Shown: positions 22,845 through 36,770, counted from the stretch's first letter. The stretch is DNA of 64,000 nt from Purshia tridentata (GCA_003254885.1 QANT01001303.1:1-64000); one strand, 5' to 3'. Numbers and translations: made by a program. Notes: generated by a model from the letters alone, not told the origin.

Positions 22845-23107
22845 AACAGACGATTCACGTGGCATTCCAATGATATATATCTATAACAACCAAAAGAAAC
22901 AACTAATAACAATATAAGGTGTACCACATGCCTGATCAAATTTGGCAAGATCGTTATTATATATTCTAATATAAACAGACGATTCACGTGGCATTCCAAT
23001 GATATATAACTATAACAACCAAAAGAAACAACTAATATTAATAACAATATAAGGTGTACCACATGCCTGATCAAATTTGGCAAGATCTTTATTATATATT
23101 CTAATAT
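22845..23107. repeat. Two-copy tandem duplication, about 129 bp
   Basis: AACAGACGATTCACGTGGCA begins at 22845 and at 22974. Both copies run through GGTGTACCACATGCCTGATC to TTATATATTCTAATAT with few differences, apart from a 6-base insertion (ATTAAT-like) in the second copy. Each copy holds a CACGTG G-box. Confidence 0.85.
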
Positions 23108-25084
23108 TGGTCTCGTCTAAATACCTTTTAATTGTAAACTTTTGATTAGCTCTCTCGTGTACATTAATTAATTAATTAATTAATTTATATCCAATTTGAT
23201 TTAAGCCTAATATATAACTCTGCATATTTATTTAGCTTTTTTGTAAACTTTTATAACTCATCCAATTTTCTAATTATATTGTAGGGAAGACCATGAACCT
23301 AACTTAGTCCTTCCCATTATCGAACTCTCCTACACCACTTAAGCTAAACTTCAAAGAGTTAAAACTCACCAAATTTTATCCCATAAATTTTAATAAACAA
23401 ACTTAAAAAGTATAACTATAATAGTAATAAGATTCTATCATTCTCTTTTCCTTTTCTTTTCTTTTTTTCCTTAAACCCCACAAAAGACTTCCCCCATAAA
23501 AAACTAAATTTGGAAGGTTTATGATATCAATTAAATTATCCCCAAGTGTGTCGTTTATTATCATTATAAATGAAAGACAGAGGCAAAGATGTATAAACAA
23601 ATAACATGTTTGTTGGTGTAGTTGACCATAAAATTAAAATATAAGGCATACATACACTAAAACAGTGACAGGCAAATTACAGAATCAATGACTAGTAATT
23701 AAAAGTGGTGTGCTTTAACAAGCAGTCCTCATCTTTGGTTTTACACCTTTTAATGTGTTTGGACAAACATAGAATCTCATGACCTGTTATTTTGTACCAC
23801 AATTGAATTATTGATTTGTATATAAGAAAAGCCAATTGATTTTTCTGTACTTAAGTTGTCCTATGTTGCTTTTCTTTGTTTGGCTTTGGCTTTGCTTATT
23901 GTACCATATCATAAATAGATACCAGAGCTTGTTTCGTAGTTGGATTTTGGTTTTTATATGCATATCTTGATGTGTATAAGTGTAATATGATGGGAAGCAT
24001 ATATTCTCAACTCATCCAGATCCCTCTTATTTTCTTTGTGGAGACAAATCATGACAGACCACTTATTACTGTTTTAACAGTATCATTCATTGAATCATTG
24101 TACGCACCCTTCAACAGTGAATTATGCCCAAATACCTTTTCATATATCATCATATAACACACAGTAGTGTAGGTGGTACATTCAAATACCCTTTTCACCT
24201 CAACAACTCCTCCATAAAAGTACCAATAATGGACCTTGGATATGATAAACATGCTAATTATAATGCATTTATTTTAGTGAATATGATCAAATTCATAAGA
24301 TACACACACAGTAACTCAAAGATAAAAAGATGAGTATAAAGTGAATCGTAATCTTAGACATCTTATAGAGTTTACTGGATGCGTATGATATTATCTTAAA
24401 AATTTTACTAGATCAGAAAATGAGTAGTAAAAATTTTTCTTGTTACCCAAGAAATAAGCAAAAAAATACAGTAGAAAACCGTAAACACAGTACATGCACA
24501 TTACTCGAGATTGACATGAAACTCTGTAGCTAGATCATATCTAATCTATCTGAAGATTCTGCACAGTTGCCAAAGGAAAAGGAAAATAGAGTTTTTTTTA
24601 AAAAAATGCCATTAGTGACCCTGAATTGAGAAAAGACTGGTTAGTTGTCGCCTGTTGGTTCGTCCATTGCTTTAATTCCACTCGCAAAAGGAGAATAAGT
24701 ACTTAGGCTATCGAAGAGCTATAAATAATTGTTCTTTTCCTCCATGATAGCTTTAGACGGGTTTACAAGGAAAACCCATTTTATTATATTGTGATCTGGA
24801 ATTGGGTACAATTTGCAGACTAGGAGATTACCCCAAAATGTTTAACATTTTATACACCAAATACATGCCAAAAGGGTCAAAGAATTTCTTCACGATATAA
24901 TTCAGTAATATGTTTCGCATCATATTAAGCTCATGCCATTATCGAGAAAAAACAATATATCAAAACAAGATGAGATTTGAGATGAAGACAAGATATGGAT
25001 CAAGATGGAGGGTGAAGATGAAAATATGAGAAGTCTATCAATAGCTGGAGAAATTTGAAAAATTAACCAAAGTTTGTGTCAATT

Positions 25085-25232
25085 AAAGATTTTTAATTAT
25101 TTTTTAATTTTTTAGAAATTTAGCCTTTAAGTTCGAACACCCGTCGATTTAATAGAGTTTGAATACAACTCGAAAGGGGTTCGAGTACTTCTAAAAAAAT
25201 TAAAATTTTTTAATGAAAATCTAAAAGGGTTA
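25085..25232. repeat. Imperfect inverted repeat (hairpin, possible small MITE)
   Basis: The left arm (AAAGATTTTTAATTATTTTT ... AAGTTCGAAC, about 25,085-25,140) matches the reverse complement of the right arm (GTTCGAGTACTTCTAAAAAA ... AAAATCTAAAAGG, about 25,168-25,232), with a short central loop. No clear target-site duplication was identified. Confidence 0.5.
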
Positions 25233-25271
25233 TTTTTCAAAATTTCTCTTATAACTCATTTCACATATAAA

Positions 25272-25284
25272 CCCCCCCCCCCCC
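25272..25284. repeat. Poly-C tract (13 C)
   Basis: Uninterrupted run of 13 C in otherwise AT-rich sequence; a point where assembly length may be wrong. Confidence 0.8.
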
Positions 25285-25457
25285 ATCTTGGTTTTTCCCA
25301 GTCTTTTTTCAATTTTTGGTCCATGGTTTTTTCAAGTCCAAAACCTGTTTAAATTACGATTTTAATGTTGGACTTTTAAACGTAATTAATGATATTCAAA
25401 CTCGTGAAACTATGAAAGTGAACTTATGTGGAGAAAGAAGCATAGAATTTGCAACAC

Positions 25458-25492
25458 CGTCAACCGTCAACCGTCAACTGTCAACTGTCGTC
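25458..25492. repeat. GTCAAC heptad cluster (W-box / MYB-like)
   Basis: Five consecutive heptamers: CGTCAAC three times, TGTCAAC, then TGTCGTC. On the minus strand the first four give TTGAC cores, the invariant part of the W-box bound by WRKY factors. The nearest gene start is more than 3 kb away (BSK1-type gene at 22,351), so a regulatory role is only a guess. Confidence 0.5.
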
Positions 25493-26777
25493 TCTTTTTT
25501 CTGCAGCACATTTGAATGAAAGAAATCGCAGTTCTCTACTAATTACAAACAAATATTCAATAATATCCATATCTAATTTTCTGCTTGAAAAAAAAAGAAG
25601 CAATATTAATCAATTATATACACACAAGAAAAAAATTGGTATTGAAGTTTAAGTTAGGTGGTGATGATCATGAGAATAATAGAATAGAAGAAAATTAAAA
25701 ATATATTTACAAATGGCACATGCTCAATACCTTGCTATTCTACAATTTATGTTCAATTTTCACAGTAACTGGTTGTCACATTCGATCCATCCACATGAAT
25801 GTTGCCGTAAAGAGAAAATTTAATCATTTGGTTCATTTTTCTTATTAAAGGTGGCCGTCACTCTGCTCAAATGCCAAAGGGTGTCTGTACAATAATTAAT
25901 ATAAAAAAATAAATGAAAAACTGAAAAAAATAAGAACAAGGAAAGAATATAAATATTATACAACATGTAATTATTTTTGGGCATATACAGGAGGACTTGC
26001 GTCACTCCAAGAAAGCCAAACAGACTAAACTAATCATCATACAAAACTGAAAAGGATATCCGCTTACATGAATTAATTTGGCCCAGTTGTGCACATCATG
26101 TGGTCTTGTCCTTTAGATTTGTGAAAATAGGCTCCTGCCCACTTTCAATGCATCCCTCATATACTGCCAAATTGCAAAGTCTATTTGGCTGATTCATAAA
26201 GCACTGAGAATAGCTCCTTATGCTATTCTACAACAAAATATAGCTTCAGTAAAAACTTCGCCCAGAATCAGCTTTAGAATCCTTTCTGTTGTGTCAGGCA
26301 GAGTTCAAGTTGGTTTATAATCAGCAATATTGTAATAACTTCTTCTTGGCCCTAGGCATCTTGCTTGTGTAAATTCTGGCCCCTTGTCTCTGTTTGTGTA
26401 AATTGCCAATCAATTCTACTGGTTGTCTCGATCAAAATTAAAACTGTTGAGTCAACCCAGATAATATCTTACCTTGACGTCAAGGTTCAACTTCTCCAAA
26501 ATATAAGCCAAACATGTGGTCTGCTGCCTGAGTTTTTACAGATCATCCTGATTATAACCATTTCTTCTCCCAGCAATGCTAACTAGCCAAAGCACAAAAT
26601 GGCTGCAACAGATGGAGTGAAAGGTTTTCGCCAATGAATCAATTTTTAAACTCCATGACAATAACACCTCAAGGATCTTGACCTTCCGATCATTTCATCG
26701 TAATGACTGAAACCTGCAGATAATAAACCAAGTCACCAATGCAAAAGGGATAGTCGTAAATCAATCTGACGACAGCC

Positions 26778-29700
26778 CTATGAAACTCTCTCGTGCTCAG
26801 TGAGCCTTTCTTCTTCACCACGTTGCAAAAGCTCCTCATAAGCTCTTGTGGAGTTATCAGTGAACCTTTCCATGGCCTCAAAAATGCGTTGCAGACTAGC
26901 CTGTAAAGTACTATTTCTAGTGTCAGTCTGATAAACAATCTGTCCATCAACTGAGAGACTGTCACCATCCCCTGAGACTAGCACTAATTTCTTGTCTAAT
27001 GCCTGAACCTCCTTCAGTATTTTATGGTCTTTTCTATCCAAGTTCTTAACTTTCTTCTCTAGATCCTTGTTTGCCATCATCCTCTGGCGCATTTCTAGCT
27101 TATCTTGTTCCCAAATCTGAAGCACACTCGTGGTGAAAACACGCATAGACTCGACCACCTCTCTTTCTGATATCCTCTCCAAAGCTTGTGACCACTGGTT
27201 ACAGATTACAAAAACAGTAGGTGCACCTATCCTACCAGGTGAAAATGGAACGATTCCATCTGGTGTTTCCTCAGGTTCATACAGAAGACATTTTAAAAGC
27301 CAATTATTCAAAGCTCTCACATAACCCTTTTGAGCACTAATCCAAGTAGAGAATCTGAATGTCCAGTTAATAAGCTCATGCTCAAGCTGCAATGTGGCAT
27401 CAAGATGAGAATCACTATACTTTTTTCCAGATCCAATAGGACCTAAACCCCTGGCTTCTTTAATTGCTTGGCACTGATTACGATGGCATTCAAGCATAGA
27501 TTTCCACATCCTGGATAACCTGAAATCGCACCAGTTCCACCAATAAGAAAACAAAGCATAAGCATAAGCCATTAACCGCAATATCACACATTCACACAGA
27601 TGACTTTCACATTGTTTTGTCCACAAAGTACATAAATTTCAACTTAGAAATCATTGAGAAAATGAAAGCATAAAGGTTACCTATATGCGATCAGAAACAA
27701 CACCAACTGTGTCAAACTCACATAAGCACACAACTACGTGGCCAAAAAATTTGTCCCTTTCTTTTTTGGGAGAACCAAGAAGTTAGAGGATAATCATATA
27801 ACTAGATAGGATTAAACATTTTTGTTAAGATTGATTTCATAATCAAACTAGCTCACAAACTCAATTCCCAGCCCTTCTCCAATAGAGGAAAATCTATCTA
27901 TAATACTCCCCAAAATTGTACCATTTTTCCTTGTTATATATGTAAAATTTTCTTTGAAAATAAAGGGGTGACGCTGGCATATCCAGGAAGAATATAAAAA
28001 CTCTAGAAGCCAGATGAAACAGAGGAAGAGCAACTTTGCCAAGGTCAATGAAATGTTAAGACGAATGAGTCTTTTAGGTCATATGCAATCATTTCTCTAT
28101 CCTCCCAAAAAGGACTAGGTAAACACACTTCAAACAATGCAAAGGGACCACCTTCACCAATACAAACTGATAAAGAGGTAACATTTTTTTCTACGAATAA
28201 TTTCCATTAAAATGTGCAAAGCCACAATAGTCTCATTATGCCTCGTCCCGTAATGGAACATAAATACCAATACAGTAACCACAACCATAAATGTTACTAC
28301 ACCTGTGTGCACATACTCTTTCTCCCATAAACTCCTCCCACTCTCCTAGGACTCTCTCCCAGAGATTTTTATTGGTGATTATGCCATAATTGGCAGCCAA
28401 GGATCACCTTTGACTCAATAGCACCATGGTTATCTCTTTTAAACTTATGTTTATGATAAATATAAGCTTCCCAACTATCTTCACCACCTAGCCAATCTTC
28501 CCTATTTCCAATCCTTTAACAAAAAAGCACTGTACCCTTGCTGCAAGTACACGACACTTGGGCTTTCTAAATTGAGATTGCTGATTACTATAAGTACTTT
28601 AATTCTTAATAGAAAACCTCATACTATGATTGGTGTTTTTTAACACATGAATAAATAAAAGGCCCTATTTCAAATTTTGGAAAAAGTTAGAAAGGTTTAT
28701 ACTTGTCACAAGGGATTCAAAAAGTCCTACTTGAGGATCTCAATGTGGGTGAACAGAGCATCAAATTAACAAATACCACTAGGAAACTGTGATAAAGCTT
28801 TTTCCTCTCTTCTAACTTTCCCTCTCTCTTTCCGGCTCAATCAATTATAACATCTAATCACAAATCGTTAGCCTTATGAGGCATTTTTCATTCCTAGTTT
28901 TAAAGAACACTCTCACAACAGAAAATAGAAGAAAAGAGTACCAACGGACCCCAACCAATCCCATGGAGCAAATTATTTTATCAATAAATCAACATGTCAA
29001 GTACCAAGGGCTAGGCCGGCTAGCCAATAGAATGATTCAGTAAATATACTAAAAGATTCTTTTTTCATCTGAAATTTATTAGAAGATTCACATTACCGAA
29101 CACATCATGATATTAGTAAGACTGATTGAGATGTTTCAAACTTTAAATTACTAGTTGTAACTTACCCAATTTTATACAAGATACATAGCCAATGATATAG
29201 CAACAAACAATCATATAAACAAAAACTAGCATTACCAAAGTAACTCAAATCAAGAAAAAAGGCTCACAATTTAATAATTGAAATTTCTTGGAAACACCGT
29301 ATACATACACTAAATAAGGAGCAAATATTCATAGCAGGGATTGTGAGTGACACAAGTACATACCACAACACAAAAGAGGATAATAACTTGCAAACAATTG
29401 ACACAGAACTTGGTAGAATAGCATACCCTTTAATTAATTCATCTAGTTGTGGCCATAATTCTTCATCCCTGATCTTATTTATGGTCACAGATATCTTGTC
29501 AACAACTTGAATTGCAATTTTTATTTTTGTGGACAGACTCCTTATCAAAGTTCGAGTTGAATCAACTTTGATATGCTCCGCTCCCTTTTCATCTAAGCGC
29601 TTCAGCTTACGGCACTTCCTGTCATGGATTATCCGCATCTTTTCCTCGGCCTGAAAAATTATAAAAATGGAAACCTGTCACTAGGGCCTCAGCTCACAAA

Positions 29701-31671
29701 GACACAAATTAGGAAGGATAGAAATATGGAACACACCCATCGCTTGAAGCTCTAAAACCTAGATTATAAGCAAGGCAAACGTTAAGCACCAAAAAAAATG
29801 GTCAAACTCATCTAATGGTTTTTTTTTTTTTTTTTTTTTTTTTTCTCTTATTTNTTTTTTTTTTTTTTGGCTACCGACACTCATTTAATGGTTAATGCTT
29901 GGAAAAGTTTTATTTTTTCAGGAAACTCAGATGGCGCAGAACAATTCAAAGGCATAAAAACATGGAGCTAGAAACAGGAACAAACTAAAACAGCATACCT
30001 TGACTTCATTATAGAGTTTCTTCTCCCAAAGATACAGCTTGTGCAAGGTAGAAGAGAGATTTCTTGACCTCATCATCAATTCTTCATCGAACCCCAATTG
30101 CGCAGGCTCAGACACTTCGGTGGAGGAAGATGGCTCAGCACTTTTAACCACATGTAACTTCTTGGAAGCAACTGATCATATAGTCCCACATAACTCAAAA
30201 ATTCAAATCTCTGCTAAATAGAGTTTCAATTTCAACAAAAACCAAATAACACAAAAATCCCGATCGATAATCTTTCCATTTTCGGAACTAAATTACTACA
30301 CACCAAAAGCATAAAACTATCCAGACAGATCAAGCAAGCCAGCAAATAATTATAGTAATCAATTAAAAAGTGTATAATCTCGTACCCACCATGATGTTTT
30401 CGACCATAGGGAAGCTTTCCCACCTCAAGTATCTTAGCGATTTCGTTGCCGGACTCCGAAGCTCTCTGAAACTGAGCCTCAATTTCCCGAGCCACTTCGA
30501 AAGCATCCCGAGACCCGGGACGACCTTTGAATGCAGCAGCTCCATTGGCGCGGTCCTCGCGCCTCTCCTCGTCATCCACAACTTTCTTGTCCACCACATG
30601 GACTTCATACTCAACCCCACCACCATCAGTTTCGACACTCGGCCTTGCCTGATAAAGCGAGGCCTGTGGGTCAACGCCGCCGCCGACCTCATCGTCCACG
30701 ACGGCCTTGGAATGCTTCCCACCACCCTCGGCCACATGGTTGTGTCCTCTATGCACCTCCTTCACCACCTCTTGCTGGTACACCTCGTCTTCCAAATCGG
30801 GAATTCCCTCCTCCTCTCTCACTTCCTTCGAGTCCCGGCTCGGAGTGTACGCCGAGTAGTACTTGTCGTAGTTCTCGAACGGATTCAAGAATTCCCAAGC
30901 TGAAGCACGTGGCGGCGAAGGCGGAGGAGGCGGCTTTGACGTAGTAGGCTGCGAAGCTGGTGGCGGCGATAAAGCCCCATAAGGAGGCGGCGGAGAAGAA
31001 TTACCATAATACCCACTACTACCACCACCGTAATTGGAATACCCATAATACGGATTAGGATTAGCACTGGCACTAGCATTCGAATAAGGATAAGGAGGAT
31101 ATGCAGAAGAAGAAGACGATTCACCCATGTGATAAACAGTCTCTGGGCTCATGGGTCTTTGTTGATAAACCACAGACGGCGTCGCTTTGTTCCTCATGTA
31201 ATTCATATGCATATACCCATCTGGGTACGAAGTGAAACCTTCTTGATTAGAACCCATGTAATCAATATGGCCAACACCATGCAGAGGCGAGGAGTGGTCC
31301 GAGTGGTGGAGTGAGCCCGAATCGCCGTCATCGTCGTCGTCGGAGTCGGAGTGGAAGTTGAGGTGGGACCCGGAATTGGAGTGAGAGTGGCGAGGCGGCG
31401 ACGATTTCGAAGCGACAAAGGCAGCGGGATCGCCTTTGCGGAGAGGAGGGAGGTTTAGAGTGGGAGAGGGAGGTGAACCAGAGGAATTGCCCACCTCCTG
31501 TTCGATGAAATTGTGCAGAGAATGGCCGATGCCTCTGAGAGATTGAATATAGGCGATGTGGGCTTCGGCGAGGGCGTAGCGCTGGTGAATCGCCTCGTCG
31601 AGGAAGCCGCAGCGTTCGCGGCAAAGCGCGACGGCCGGGAGATCGTCGAGCTTGGAGGTGGTGCAGCCCAT
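26778..31671 (-). CDS. DUF630/DUF632 protein (REL2/NRG2-type)
   Basis: Plant-specific family. Relatives include rice REL2 (leaf rolling) and Arabidopsis NRG2 (nitrate signalling), often labelled 'bZIP-like' although no bZIP is seen. Four exons: 31671-30390, 30171-29999, 29650-29427, 27519-26778. They sum to 2,421 bp, 806 residues. Seen: MGCTTSKLDDLPAVALCRER start (myristoylation) with the DUF630 helix (about 1-60), a long low-complexity Ser/Pro/Tyr region (about 65-280) with PPPPPSPP runs, then the DUF632 helical domain with VASKKLHVV, LYLWEKKLYNEVK, EEKMRIIHDRKCRKLKRLD, LIKGLSRMWKSMLECHRNQC, FRFSTWISAQKGYVRALNNW, ending in EERLTEHERVS. Exon 1 end is the least certain junction, because alternative GT sites lie nearby; the chosen one keeps frame and homology. 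The last intron is 1.9 kb. Confidence 0.88.
29854..29854. other. Ambiguous base in a poly-T run
   Basis: N inside a T-rich run (29,819-29,868) in the intron between exons 2 and 3 of the DUF630/632 gene; probable homopolymer assembly uncertainty. Confidence 0.8.
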
Positions 31672-32031
31672 GAACTCAGCTCAGCTCAGCTCAGCCCAGC
31701 TGAGAGAAGAGAGTGACTTTATGAGGGTACGTGGGGAGAGGGGTAGTGGGTCAAGAAGAGATCACGAAAATCATGGCGGGTGTGATTGTGATAGCTGATG
31801 ATGCTGATGATGAGAACTGTTGGGAACCGTTGGGGGGATGTTTGTTGCTCGGGAAAATCTCGAGTTTAGGGTTTGTGGGGAGGAAGATAGGAGAAAAGGA
31901 AAAGGGGAAGGAGGAGGAGGTGGACAAGGGGGAGAAGGGAATCTTTGCCAGCGCGTAGTTTATCGTCGGCTTGTAGCAGAGACACAGAAAGCAGAAAGAG
32001 AGAGAGAGTGAACAGTGTGTTTCTGTTTATG

Positions 32032-32054
32032 TGAGAGAGAGAGAGAGAGAGAGA
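32032..32054. repeat. GA microsatellite upstream of DUF630/632 gene
   Basis: About 11 GA units, 360 bp upstream of the ATG and possibly within the transcribed leader. A shorter GA run sits at 31,997-32,008. Confidence 0.8.
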
Positions 32055-35000
32055 CTGCGAGAGAGTATGCGTCGGTGTAGTAGTAAATAGTAATATGAAA
32101 AAATTATTTTTTATTTTGTTTTATTTTATTTATGGGTATGTACTTTTTAGACCATATCTTATACATTTTTTATTAATTTAAAATTTGGGTAACAACTAAC
32201 AACTAGTTTAGTAGATTTGAGACCCAGAGGGTTTATAGCTAGTAACTTTCAGAATAGCACACAATTGAAATTGGGTTTGGGGTTAGGGAGGGCCTAAACT
32301 ATTTAATATTCTATTTTGGGGGGCTTTGGACTTAGACCAAAGCTAGAAAGACTGGGGAGAGACACATAGACTCGGTAAGGGGAGGTGTTTTGGTTTGACG
32401 GAAAGTTTGACGCCTGATGCCGCCTCCACATTTTCTCGCGCGGGTACCATTTTCCATAAATACCCTTCTCGTTTTTCCTGGGATTTTCACAGTAGACTTG
32501 TGTTTGTACAGTTTTAGACAACCCAATTGTTCAAGTACTGCTGCTTCTTGAAAATTCCCTATCATTAATGAATCATCAATACCCATTAGGATTATAAATT
32601 TATAATCTTAATTATTTCATTTAATTTAAGATCAAGTTGGTTTGGGTAATTTCAGTTACAAATCTAAGGTGTAAATAGTTGTGGCTCATGAATTAGCTGG
32701 CCATTGGTACCAATTAACAGATGGAGTCAAATGTAATATTGAAATGTATTTTAAATTTTAAATTCTTCTTGTTTCACCCAACTGAAAAAAAATCATTTCA
32801 TTTGGGCATCTTGGTGAACATGATAAAAACGGGTTGTCATATTTTTGTTTGAATGGGAGTTGCATGTGAAGTGCATGACTGCCTCTTGGCATAGCTTGCA
32901 TTGGGTATTCACCAAAACACTAATTAGAGGACTAGAGAATGTAACAAACTGTCATAAAGGTTTTTTTGCCATAATGCCATATATTCTACCAATATAAACT
33001 ACAAATTTATATCATTAATCTAAATTTAAAATTTAACAATAACAAAAATTAGACTATATGGCAAGAAATTATATGTTCAACTGAAAATGAGAAAAAAAAA
33101 AGGGGGGCAAAAATAAAAATGTAGGGTGAGTTGGCATCTAAGAGGTAGCATCGTTCTTACATATATAGGGTAGTAGCGAAAGTAGCTAAAGGGTAAAAGT
33201 TGGGACCATATAACAAGAATTCGAATTCATTGATTCATGGGTCTTGAACATTGTGCATTTGTGCTTGTACGAATGTGTCAAAGAAACAAATGAATCAAAA
33301 CTTAGCACCCCCAAAAGAGAATCCAATTTGCAACCCCGTTGTCTAGAAACCAACAACAACCAAGTTTTTCCTCTTTCTTTAATAATCTTTTCCACCTTCA
33401 ATGTCCATGCGTTACTTCATCAACACTATTTCTTTTCACCAACATAGACTTTAGAGTTAAAATGAAAAGCAACACTAGACTACGACTTTAGAGTTTACAC
33501 TATTTATTTTTTCTTTTAATACATAATGTATTGATGCATACATATTATCCATACTATATTGGCAATGCTTCCATTTTGAAAGATGTGTCTCTCTCAAATA
33601 TGAGGACTTGGATTTCATTCATTACCAAAAGAGTGGTAATTGAAACTTCAAGAAGACACTAGCTTGTGTTGGGTTACCATCACTGAAAAAAACAGCCTAC
33701 AATTAAATTTTCTTTTTATGTCTTTTGTTCTTTCTTCTTCCCCATTTTAATCATTTTCTGAAAAATCATCCTAAACAATATGGAATAATCTTTCTTTTCT
33801 CTATTTTAAATTCAAAACTCCCTGACAAATGTTTGTAGCAGAAGGTTATAATTCCTTACTATATATATATATGCTTCCATAATGCATTTGCTGTAACAAG
33901 GAAAACCCTTTTCCATGGAGAAGAAGATAATAAAATTTTACTGAATTTGGTTGCACCTAATGGGATTTGGGATGTGAAAAGTATGATCTAGTTGATACTA
34001 CCAAAAAAACAATGTAAAATAGTCCTGCACAACAAATTGTTATAACATAAACATTTTATGTTGTAATTGATGACATGGGCATTTTGGTAAAATCAATGAG
34101 TCTAATATCTAGTAAGAAGACGGTTTGGGTCTCTGGTTTTTCTATAGTTTTAAGGATTGGGGTGATATGTCAAAGATTTCAAAGGTCACAATCAGGCATT
34201 GACCACCTTCTTAGTTCTCACAATTAGAATATTATAGTTAATACTGTGGAAGCTAGCAAGACGTGTTCCAATGGATCAGTTTTCTTTCTGCCCCATAACG
34301 ATAACAATGTGTCGTCTTCTTCTCTCAATGAAATTGAACCAGAAGCAACCTTGGACTTGAACGCAATTGCTTTCCAAATGGCTGCTTCACCACAAACCAC
34401 CTACACCTCCCTTCCTTCCCCATCATTTTCCTACTCATTCCCAACCCATTCTATACAAGAATCCAAACACCAATAGTTGGTTTAGACCATTCACCATATG
34501 CGTTTGTGTCTTAATGTACTGTTAGACACTCACCATACTCTAAAATTTTAGAATAGCACCTGTGTAATGACACATTCAGCGTGTCACGTCAACGTGTAAT
34601 GGTCATCTCAACTTTCGTTAAATATTTGGATGAAAAATTATAAATTGATATAAATTGGATGTTTTGGAGTTATTTTTATCTTGTTTTAAAATTGGTAGAC
34701 GAAATTAAGAAACCGCTCAAAATTCGTAGACCAAAGATGTATTTAAACAAAAGTTCTTAATACCATTTCTCGCTGCCTTCAAAGATAACAATTACTTAAA
34801 ACGTACAAATTGTTATAAACTAAAAAGAAAAAGTAGAAAACTAGAGTGTTTCTCAATATGCTTGTGTATTCCATCTTTGGTAGAGGTGCCTTTTTATAGG
34901 CTTACAATGATAGGATGGTTAATACAAAATCATTAACCACCATAAAATGTAGGTTACAAATACTAAATATAATTTAAGGCATAGGTTACAAGATAATCAA

Positions 35001-36770
35001 ATGTATGGTAATGGTGGTCATCCACACATTAAACCCTATACTTTATAACACAAATCAAATTAATACCTTTTCTTTTCAAAGGCTAAAAGCTCTTTGAGTT
35101 TGGAATATTCAAATTGCAACCCACGAATGCATGTGTGGATGGGTTGGTCCAAGGTTGAAACTATATATAAAGTATAACGCCATGGAATTGGCCTAAAATA
35201 CACATGTATGCTGACCATGCACAATTAAATATATAGTCCCATTTTAGCAATGGACATTATATCATTATGTATAATTCGGGTGTCATACATCATTATTCAT
35301 CTTGAAAGGTGATGATTTTATCAAAATTATTTATTAATGGAAATATAATTTTAAAACATTCTAATGAGAAACCATGTGGCATTTCTTTTCGGTCAAATAA
35401 CATATCCTCCCTTTTTGTGAATAATCCTGTTTTAACTACCATCTTGATCTACTTATCAAAAATTATATATATATTGAATCTTGATCTAGTATTCATATAT
35501 ATTATAGTGACATAGTGCTACCATTTTTTTTCTTGTTGTTCAATCATATACTTCCTAAAATCTCAATCCTTTTCTCAAAAAAAAAAAAAAAATCATATAC
35601 TTCCTAGTGAGCATCATGAGGACTGGTTTAAGCGGCCAACTAGCAAAATTGGAAGGTTGCTCAAAAACCCATTGGCTTGAAATTTGGTTGTCAAAATTCA
35701 TCTCACATTTGCATTATTAGAAGATCATAACCATTTACTTATGCACTGTCTCCCTTTTCATTTGTAAGAATTAAAGTTTATTTTCCCAATATAGAAGTCA
35801 AGTAACCATATATGAAGCACAATGGACCAAGACATGAAAATTAACAAGATAATCCAAAGAAATAATTCTAATGGGACATTATGTTCTCAAATAATTGAGT
35901 AAAAAGAGAACACATGAAATATACGTTAGGGGTGTTTTCAATCTTGTCAAAGATAACCCTTTGGTCTAACCAAGCTTGGAAACTATGGCTTGCTAGCTTT
36001 AGCTTTTGTGTGTGATCTTCACTATTTTACAAACATAGGACGGTCGACCTGCCTGAACTTTACGTCCACATCAATCAAATAAAGTGATAAATCGATTATG
36101 AATTAACCAAAGAAGTGACGCTCTTAGAATAATAATTAATAGAATCTTAGAACCTTTTTTTCTAAGTTTCTATGATTATGTGTACTCGATTTTCATCATC
36201 TTTTTTGACGATGCTTATATGCATAATTGGGATCCAATATATTCAATAGTGGTTGAACATAAAGATTAATTGTGGAAATCATAGCAATTTAGTAGAGCAA
36301 GGAAACCCATATATTATGGCTTTTAAACCTTTAATGGTGGTTTATCTACTAGTGCTTGTTTTTCACTCTTTGCTTCTTTTAAGTTTCAAAAAGTAACCAA
36401 ATCGGGACAACATAAGTAGCTGGGACTAAGAGTTATGGCATCCTCGATCTACAAGTTTTGCTTTGGTCTTGGAGAATATGGGAAAGAGATGGTTAGACTT
36501 AGCTATACGCTTTAACTATGGTAAAGGACTAATTAAACTAATAAGGAATGTATATAAATAAAATTTTTACTAACTTTTTTTTACTAATAAGAATGCTTAT
36601 TTTTAAAACCAAGTCTTTTTGAAATTTAGCTCTAAATTTCAAAGTTAAGCATCTTTAAGATTTATATTGGAAAAGTAGATCATCCAAAAACGATATATAG
36701 TTTTAAACATTTATAAATACAATATCAACGCAATAATCTAAACTCTCTTTTTTCTTAGTATTATAATATT

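Larger units (their letters stand above)
22352..26777. other. Intergenic region, BSK1-type gene to DUF630/632 gene
   Basis: Left end is the promoter and 5' leader of the kinase gene (AGCTG pentamers at 22413-22428). The right end is the 3' untranslated region of the DUF630/632 gene. Between them are a tandem duplication (22,845-23,107), a TTAA-rich run (23,165-23,186), a hairpin-like inverted repeat (25,085-25,232), a C13 run (25,272-25,284) and a GTCAAC heptad cluster (25,458-25,492). No gene recognised. Confidence 0.5.

Noticed and set aside
30363-31624. Several long frames on both strands inside exon 1 of the DUF630/632 gene
   Set aside because: They are shadows of the low-complexity, GC-rich coding region. 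Only the MGCTTSK frame continues into exons 2 to 4.
34246-34476. Open frame of 76 codons, Ser/Pro-rich with an LDLN word
   Set aside because: LDLN resembles an EAR repression motif, but the frame has no domain, no homologue I recognise and no supporting gene structure.
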